A stretch of DNA of 9,084 bases from Planctomycetaceae bacterium. GTDB lineage: Bacteria; Planctomycetota; Planctomycetia; Pirellulales; Thermoguttaceae. A program made the translations under genes and the position numbers. Position 1 is the first letter of the stretch. The number at the start of each line of letters is the position of its first letter. The notes under the pieces are model-generated. The model did not search any database and was not told the DNA's origin. It worked only from the letters and a program-made list of their open reading frames with translations. The DNA is taken from assembly GCA_031288955.1 (NCBI GenBank), contig JAITQJ010000127.1:1-9084 (forward strand), read 5' to 3'. This document shows positions 5,011 through 9,084 of this stretch, one piece after another.

Positions 5011-6240
5011 TCATTTTTTTCGTCTGCGGGCGGCAGCCAGACCGGCAATGCCGATACCGACAAGGAAAACAGATGCCGGTTCCGGTACGGCAGCATAATA
5101 CTCTTCCTCCTTGTTATCGTCCTTGTTATCGTCCTTGTTATCGTTGCCGTTGTGAAGCAGCGACTCCGTGTTCATCGCAATGTCGGCAAGGAACGCACCT
5201 AAACCGTATTCGTCTCCGTACCGGTTGCCTGCGTAAAAGTCCTTGTCCAACGTGCCGGTGCTTGCTCCCGTTATAAAATGCGGTACAAAGTCAACCACAA
5301 ACGACAGGTTGTTGAAGCCGTTCGTTAAAATCCCCGCTTTGAACAGAGCATCCAGGTTTAACTCCAAGTCCCAACTGCCCATATAAGCGTAAGACGAATC
5401 AATCGTGTTATCGCCCATAAAGTAGTATGAAGAGTCAAGCAGTTTGCCGTTGAGGTAAATCCCCTGCAACGCACCTAAAACGGAAATGTAACCGTTAAGG
5501 TAAGAAAACGTCTGCGTACTGTTGTAGGGAAAACCCGTCGTGAAGGCATAGAAACCGCTCTGATGGTCCATAATGCCCGTATCCGAAACGTGATTGGTCT
5601 TTGAACTGTAACCCGACTTATCAAAGCCTGATTTCGTTCCTTCCCAGTTGCCCGTTCGCGCATTGAAACCGAACGAGGAACCGTCATAATGTCCGGTCGT
5701 CGATGTCAGGACTTTTGCGGTCGAACCAGCCCGAACCAACATTCCCAAGCCGTTTTGATAGGCTTTGCTGTTCGGCATATAGACATCGGCAGCGGAGGAG
5801 TAATACGACCCTGAATTACCGCTTTCTTTCACTTTGGTAACAGGCATACCGTTATGCTTGTCGTGTCCGATGAGTTGTCCTTTGCTGTTGTACTTGCTTT
5901 CGAGGTTGGTGTTGCCTAACTTTTGCAGATGTGCAGCCATTCCGCCGAGCCGTTGCAGCCAGGATGCGTTTTGTCCGGTCGCCTTGCCGTTGGCATCGTA
6001 AGCCTTGGCGTAGCCGGCATCATCAACGTCTCCGTACCAGCCTGTGGCAACCCAGTTCATATCCTGGGCGTGTGTGGATTGACCGTTAACGCTGCGGCTT
6101 GCCGCCGTCTCGCGTTCCCAATGGAAGACGTTACCGGAAGTCGTTTGCCCTGTGCTGAGGACAAGCGTCTCGGCATTAGCGGCAGAGGAAAGCGGGACAG
6201 CAAGGACTAGCCCAAGCATAATGTTCAGTGTGTTTTTCAT
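5011..6240 (-). CDS. PEP-CTERM sorting-domain surface protein (409 aa)
   Basis: The protein begins with a signal peptide (MKNTLNIMLGLVLAVPLSSA, cleavage after ANA near residue 23). It continues as a Gly/Ser/Asn/Tyr-rich, cysteine-free ectodomain (about 24-363), then an acidic linker with three DNKD-type units (about 366-380). It ends in the classic PEP-CTERM tail: VPEP at 385-388, a hydrophobic segment at about 389-404 and RRRKK at 405-409. Proteins of this class are exported by Sec and cleaved and anchored or released by an exosortase, often in organisms that make exopolysaccharide. The ectodomain resembles no fold I recognise; its composition suggests beta structure. ATG 6240 is well supported by the AAAGGAG ribosome binding site 7 bases upstream. 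A candidate sigma-54 promoter lies upstream and a terminator downstream, so it is probably a single-gene unit. The exosortase gene is not in this window. Confidence 0.92.
   Translation of the reverse strand: MKNTLNIMLGLVLAVPLSSAANAETLVLSTGQTTSGNVFHWERETAASRSVNGQSTHAQDMNWVATGWYGDVDDAGYAKAYDANGKATGQNASWLQRLGGMAAHLQKLGNTNLESKYNSKGQLIGHDKHNGMPVTKVKESGNSGSYYSSAADVYMPNSKAYQNGLGMLVRAGSTAKVLTSTTGHYDGSSFGFNARTGNWEGTKSGFDKSGYSSKTNHVSDTGIMDHQSGFYAFTTGFPYNSTQTFSYLNGYISVLGALQGIYLNGKLLDSSYYFMGDNTIDSSYAYMGSWDLELNLDALFKAGILTNGFNNLSFVVDFVPHFITGASTGTLDKDFYAGNRYGDEYGLGAFLADIAMNTESLLHNGNDNKDDNKDDNKEEEYYAAVPEPASVFLVGIGIAGLAAARRRKK
5109..5144 (-). repeat. Three exact 12-bp repeats encoding the acidic DNKD linker
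   Basis: CCTTGTTATCGT on the plus strand occurs three times without a gap (5109-5120, 5121-5132, 5133-5144). On the coding strand this gives the repeated Asp-Asn-Lys-Asp linker directly before the PEP-CTERM tail. Exact identity suggests recent slippage; unit changes remain in frame and would alter the spacer length. Confidence 0.85.
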
Positions 6241-6247
6241 TTCTTGT

Positions 6248-6254
6248 CTCCTTT
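6248..6254 (-). promoter_or_regulatory. Strong ribosome binding site of the PEP-CTERM gene
   Basis: On the minus strand AAAGGAG is separated by 7 bases from ATG at 6240. It is the only strong Shine-Dalgarno sequence in the window, which fixes the start and suggests high translation. Confidence 0.8.
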
Positions 6255-6313
6255 CAATCGTGTTAAGTGAATGGTTTTGCGGCTCAACTTTGAGCAGGCT
6301 TATAAGGATTAAA

Positions 6314-6331
6314 AGGCAAGTGCTATGCCAA
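6314..6331 (-). promoter_or_regulatory. Candidate sigma-54 promoter of the PEP-CTERM gene
   Basis: The minus strand reads TTGGCATAGCACTTGCC (6331 to 6315). Compared with the sigma-54 consensus YTGGCACGRNNNTTGCW, 11 of 14 specified positions match, including the invariant GG and GC with the exact 12-base offset. Transcription would start near 6304 and give a leader of about 64 bases that includes the ribosome binding site. In proteobacteria, PEP-CTERM genes are known to be linked with the PrsK/PrsR system and RpoN, which makes this position meaningful. The match was made by eye. Confidence 0.5.
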
Positions 6332-6575
6332 ATAATTGAAAAATAAGTGCTGTTTTTGTAAGGTTAATAACAGCAAAGACTTATAAATAAAAATACCTTT
6401 TTATTTTGTTTAATAAACTAATTTTTTATCAATAAGATTGTATTTATTTAATGCAATCGGGGCGAAAACGGCTAAAAAGTGCATTATTTTGATACAGTTA
6501 AAATCAATCAATGGATTTTCGTTGAACTGTGCGAAAAAAACGGGCAGTATCGGCACGTTGGGGTGCTGTTAACCC

Positions 6576-6604
6576 TTACTATTTCCGGGGTGCGGCGTTA
6601 TAAT
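6576..6604 (+). promoter_or_regulatory. Sigma-70-type promoter of the ubiA-type gene
   Basis: A perfect -10 TATAAT (6599-6604) lies 17 bases after a weak -35 candidate TTACTA (6576-6581, three of six matches). Transcription would start near 6611, about 33 bases before the GTG start codon. The weak -35 suggests either an activator or low basal expression. Confidence 0.5.
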
Positions 6605-6639
6605 GGCACTTTGCACTGATAATTGCACTGATAACGCCG
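6593..6639. promoter_or_regulatory. 9-bp inverted repeat enclosing a doubled 12-mer in the ubiA-type promoter
   Basis: CGGCGTTAT (6593-6601) and ATAACGCCG (6631-6639) are perfect reverse complements, 29 bases apart. The left arm overlaps the -10 and the right arm ends 4 bases before the GTG start. Between them TTGCACTGATAA is present twice head to tail (6611-6622 and 6623-6634), the second copy running into the right arm. The layout fits a transcription-factor site or, if transcription begins upstream, an RNA stem that would hide the start codon. Confidence 0.45.
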
Positions 6640-6643
6640 AAAC

Positions 6644-7540
6644 GTGAACACCATCAGTTCTTATTTGAGTCTCATACGCTTTTCTCATACGCTCTTTGCA
6701 CTGCCTTTTGCACTGCTTTCGTACGCAATGGCACTGAAATTGAATCTCATCGGCGGCAAAACGTTTCGCTTTTCCGACATTCTCGGAATTCTGCTCTGTA
6801 TGGTCTTTGCCCGCAGCGCGGCGATGGGGTTCAACCGCATTGCCGACCGGAAAATCGATGCCGAAAATCCCCGAACCGCCCGCCGTCATCTTCCCGCTGG
6901 ACTCGTTTCGCTCAACGGAGTCAGTTTTTTCGTTACAATCTGCTCCGCCGGTTTTATTGCTTCAACGCTGCTTTTTCTACCGCATAACACGCTGCCGCTT
7001 TACGCTGCCGTTCCCGTATTATTATTCCTTTTCGCTTACAGTTATACAAAACGCTGGACAGCGGCAGCCCATTTTTGGCTCGGAGCATCGCTAATGCTCG
7101 CTCCCATAGCCGCCTGGGCTGCTGTCCGTCCGGTGTGCGAACTTGCCCCGCTGCTGTTAGGGGTTGCCGTTTTGTTTTGGACGGCAGGCTTTGACCTGAT
7201 TTACGCAGCACAAGATACGGACTTCGACAAACAGCAGAACTTATTCAGCGTACCGGGACGTTACGGCATTACAGCGGCGTTTCGTCTGTCCGCCTTGTGT
7301 CACGGCATCGCCGTGCTTTGCTTTGCGGTAATTCCGTACGCCTACAAACCGTTCGGCTGGATTTATGCTGCCGGTATTGCCGCCGCCGCCGTCCTGTTGA
7401 TAACGGAACACCTCATTGCCGCGCCGAAAAAAGGTAAACCGCTTGACCTTGACCGCATAAACACGGCATTCTTTCACCTGAACGCCTGCATATCCCTTGT
7501 CGTCTTTGCCGCCGGTGCTGCGGAATTGCTTCTGCATTGA
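6644..7540 (+). CDS. UbiA-family prenyltransferase (4-hydroxybenzoate/MqnP type), menaquinone pathway
   Basis: A 298-residue, strongly hydrophobic protein with about eight or nine membrane helices. UbiA enzymes transfer a polyprenyl chain from a diphosphate donor to an aromatic acceptor in the membrane. Both Asp-rich motifs for Mg2+-diphosphate binding are present: NRIADRKID (64-72, N64, D68, D72) and YAAQDTDFD (187-195, D191, D195, with D184 before it), followed by LFSVPGRYG. The opening IRFSHTLFALPFAL (11-24) is typical for the family. The combination resembles the non-UbiA subgroup that acts in futalosine-pathway menaquinone synthesis (MqnP), which is the usual route in Planctomycetota; this subgroup call is less certain than the family. 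The GTG at 6644 is chosen because an in-frame stop lies at 6632 and the next Met is residue 29, inside the first helix. It is convergent with uvrC, 19 bases apart. Confidence 0.9.
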   Translation: MNTISSYLSLIRFSHTLFALPFALLSYAMALKLNLIGGKTFRFSDILGILLCMVFARSAAMGFNRIADRKIDAENPRTARRHLPAGLVSLNGVSFFVTICSAGFIASTLLFLPHNTLPLYAAVPVLLFLFAYSYTKRWTAAAHFWLGASLMLAPIAAWAAVRPVCELAPLLLGVAVLFWTAGFDLIYAAQDTDFDKQQNLFSVPGRYGITAAFRLSALCHGIAVLCFAVIPYAYKPFGWIYAAGIAAAAVLLITEHLIAAPKKGKPLDLDRINTAFFHLNACISLVVFAAGAAELLLH

Positions 7541-7559
7541 CAACACCATTCTGCGCGGG

Positions 7560-8867
7560 TCAATGAAAACGCTTTTGACGTAAAATATGATGATAGTGCT
7601 GGGCAAAACGATGCGATTCGTCCCGCACCGATTGGAGCAGCCGCAATGCAAACGAATGACGGCTCAACTTCAGCGGCTCTTCCTGATTTGCCGTAAACAC
7701 TTCTTCTTCCTGTTTTGCCAGTGAAATCACTAAACCAGGCTGCAGCGGCGTTTTCGATAACGCTTCCAGCACCGAATTCAGTTGTCCCCTGCCGCCGTCG
7801 ATGAGCAGTACATCCGGCAACTCATCAGCCGGTCCGTGTGAAAACCGGCGGTTGATGACCTCCTGCATACAAGCGTAATCGTTCACGCCGTTGACCGTCT
7901 TGATGCGGTACCGCTTGTAACCTTGCTTGAACGGTGTCCCGTCGATAAACTTGACAATCGAAGCGACCATATCCGTTCCGCTGACGTGCGCAATGTCGAT
8001 GCCTTCGATAATACGCGGCAATTTTTCCAACTTAAAAATCTTTTTCAGTCCGATAACACCCCGCCGCGGGTCAATCACGAATGCTTCCGGCTGCGTGTTA
8101 TCTTCGACGCTGCCCCGTTTGTCGAGCGTTTTCAGGTCGCGTATCTGGTCCCGCAATCCGGCGGCAACTTCGTATTGTTTTTCCGCTGCCGCCGCCTTCA
8201 TTTCTTTTGTCAATTCGTTGAGCAGTTGCGTTTTTCTGCCTTCCAGAACGCTCATCAGCCGCCGGATATTTTTGCGGTACTCTGCCGGTGTAACCCGCAG
8301 ATTACACGGTCCCGAACATTGGTGAATCGAATACAAAAGGCACGGTCGAAACCAGCGCCAGCGGTCATTATGCAGACTGATATGAAGCGTACACGTTCGG
8401 AATTTGAACACTTTTTGCAGCGCAAGCAGTGCGCCTTTCAGAGCGAGACTGTTAGTGAACGGACCGAAGAGTTTCACGCCGGTACTTTTCGGCTGCCGGG
8501 TCAGTTCAACACGGGGATACGGTTCGCGGATACGGATTTGCAGATACGGAAACGTCTTTGAATCTTTCAGGTCCCGATTATATCTCGGCTGAATATCTTT
8601 TATCAGCCGGGCTTCCATCAGCAGTGCATCGACTTCGCTTTGTGTTTCGATAAAATCAATGTCTTTGATTTCGGCAATCCAGGGAGCGATACGCAAGTCG
8701 CCGCCGGCGGATTTACGAAAATACGAACCGGCGCGGCTGCGGAGGTCTTTGGCTTTGCCGACATAGATAATGCGGTCTGTACTGTCTTTCATCAGGTAGA
8801 TGCCTGAACGATGCGGAAATGTCTTGACCTTTTCGCCCGGCTCCAAATGCAGCGGTAATTCGGACAT
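7560..8867 (-). CDS. uvrC: UvrABC excinuclease subunit C, short form without helix-hairpin-helix domain
   Basis: UvrC makes the 3' and 5' incisions in nucleotide excision repair after recruitment by UvrB. With the ATG at 8867 it has 435 residues. In that numbering, a GIY-YIG nuclease domain (about 16-97, GIY at 22-24, YVG at 35-37, catalytic-type Glu85 and Asn97) is followed by four cysteines (159, 176, 184, 188; the last spacings of 8 and 4 match those binding an Fe-S cluster in E. coli UvrC). A UvrB-binding UVR segment follows (about 215-250), then the RNase H-like nuclease domain with GIDIAHVSG (D291), LLIDGGRGQLN (D357) and RDESHRFA (H419). The protein ends 16 residues after that His, so the C-terminal HhH pair of E. 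coli UvrC (610 aa) is absent. A GTG at 8900 would add 11 residues, but the probable -10 at 8911-8916 favours ATG 8867. No Shine-Dalgarno sequence was seen. Confidence 0.93.
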   Translation of the reverse strand: MSELPLHLEPGEKVKTFPHRSGIYLMKDSTDRIIYVGKAKDLRSRAGSYFRKSAGGDLRIAPWIAEIKDIDFIETQSEVDALLMEARLIKDIQPRYNRDLKDSKTFPYLQIRIREPYPRVELTRQPKSTGVKLFGPFTNSLALKGALLALQKVFKFRTCTLHISLHNDRWRWFRPCLLYSIHQCSGPCNLRVTPAEYRKNIRRLMSVLEGRKTQLLNELTKEMKAAAAEKQYEVAAGLRDQIRDLKTLDKRGSVEDNTQPEAFVIDPRRGVIGLKKIFKLEKLPRIIEGIDIAHVSGTDMVASIVKFIDGTPFKQGYKRYRIKTVNGVNDYACMQEVINRRFSHGPADELPDVLLIDGGRGQLNSVLEALSKTPLQPGLVISLAKQEEEVFTANQEEPLKLSRHSFALRLLQSVRDESHRFAQHYHHILRQKRFH

Positions 8868-8910
8868 CGAATACACGTCATTGTTGAATACGGAAAGCAC
8901 TTACAGTATT

Positions 8911-8939
8911 GTTATAACATTAACGGGGAACGAAATGAA
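8911..8939 (-). promoter_or_regulatory. Tentative promoter of uvrC
   Basis: On the minus strand TATAAC (8916-8911, five of six to TATAAT) lies within the palindrome GTTATAAC, with a weak -35 candidate TTCATT (8939-8934) 17 bases upstream. Transcription would start near 8904, leaving about 36 bases before ATG 8867. The -35 falls into the AT-rich repeat, so the match may be accidental. Confidence 0.3.
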
Positions 8940-9084
8940 TAATGAACAATGCAGAATGAATAATGAATAATGAATAATGAGGGAAAACGGATAATCTGCC
9001 GCTTCATTTTCCATTTTCCATTCTTCATTCTTCATTCTTAATTCTTAATTATTCATTCTTAATTATTCATTATTCATTGCTTTA
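8933..9084. repeat. AATGAATA low-complexity element with partly complementary arms
   Basis: The left part (8933-8982) is built from AATGAATA/AATAATGA units. The right part (9004-9084) is built from the complementary CATTCTT and ATTATTCAT units, so the two could fold into a large imperfect hairpin around about 8983-9003. Similar AATGAATAATGAA-type elements are familiar as intergenic low-complexity repeats in several bacterial groups. No coding sequence is supported here, and the element reaches the window edge. Confidence 0.65.

Larger units (their letters stand above)
6241..6643. other. 403-base divergent intergenic region with several dyads
   Basis: This gene-free, AT-rich stretch separates the divergent PEP-CTERM and ubiA-type genes. 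Besides the listed promoters it holds several inverted repeats: TGCTGTT/AACAGCA (6348-6354 and 6369-6375), a perfect 9-bp AT hairpin AAATAAAAA/TTTTTATTT (6385-6406), TAATGCA/TGCATTA (6449-6455 and 6480-6486), and a two-part dyad ACAGTT+AAAATC against GATTTT+AACTGT (6494-6530, with a 5-base bulge). Two stretches near 6426-6440 and 6502-6514 resemble the IHF site WATCAANNNNTTR but each has a mismatch. No plausible ORF was found. Confidence 0.6.

Noticed and set aside
4971..5276. 101-codon plus-strand ORF rich in Pro and Cys
   Set aside because: It starts in the poly-C tract and runs antisense through the PEP-CTERM tail; no signal for translation.
7241..7651. Possible frameshifted continuation of uvrC carrying the missing HhH domain
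   Set aside because: The minus-strand frame here contains no hairpin-helix pattern (no GxGxxxA/K motifs) and lies antisense to the ubiA-type gene, so the short form is likely natural.
7923..8561. 212-codon plus-strand ORF
   Set aside because: It is wholly antisense to uvrC, whose domains and catalytic residues are clear; its sequence has no recognisable domain.

Overview
The window most likely comes from a member of the Planctomycetota, or a close PVC relative. Three observations support this: an exported protein with a C-terminal PEP-CTERM sorting tail, a very long Sel1-repeat protein with a membrane-anchored N terminus, and a UvrC that lacks the C-terminal helix-hairpin-helix region and has the long RWRWFRPC-type spacing between its first two cysteines. 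Most start sites lack a Shine-Dalgarno sequence. Base composition is mixed, with one strikingly AT-rich gene. The assignment rests on recognition, not on a search.

Layout. Bases 3-266 are the 3' end of a coiled-coil protein gene that is open at the left edge. It is followed by an intergenic stretch (267-532) holding a repeat of the CGCAGAG type with inverted arms. Next come three plus-strand genes that may form one unit: a 106-residue small membrane protein (533-853), a 904-residue membrane-anchored Sel1 solenoid (949-3663), and a 49-residue ORF with a signal peptide (3692-3841), which may be a truncated gene. After a REP-like hairpin comes a separate transcription unit with its own near-consensus sigma-70 promoter. 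It encodes a secreted, highly charged, AT-rich coiled-coil protein (4080-4754) whose arginine codons are all AGA/AGG.

On the minus strand, 5011-6240 encodes a PEP-CTERM surface protein. It has a strong ribosome binding site, a good rho-independent terminator and a convincing candidate sigma-54 promoter. A 403-base divergent spacer (6241-6643) separates it from a UbiA/MqnP-type prenyltransferase gene (6644-7540, plus, GTG start), which is convergent with a short-form uvrC (7560-8867, minus). The right edge (about 8933-9084) is a low-complexity AATGAATA element with partly complementary arms.

How the genes relate. The left two-thirds is mostly envelope and export biology: one small membrane protein, one membrane-tethered solenoid predicted to face the periplasm, two signal-peptide products, and one protein destined for exosortase sorting. 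The right third is housekeeping: quinone biosynthesis and nucleotide excision repair. No tRNA, rRNA, CRISPR array or transposase gene was seen. The most interesting signals are regulatory: the sigma-54-like site in front of the PEP-CTERM gene, and perfect 9-bp inverted repeats overlapping the -10 elements of two other promoters.
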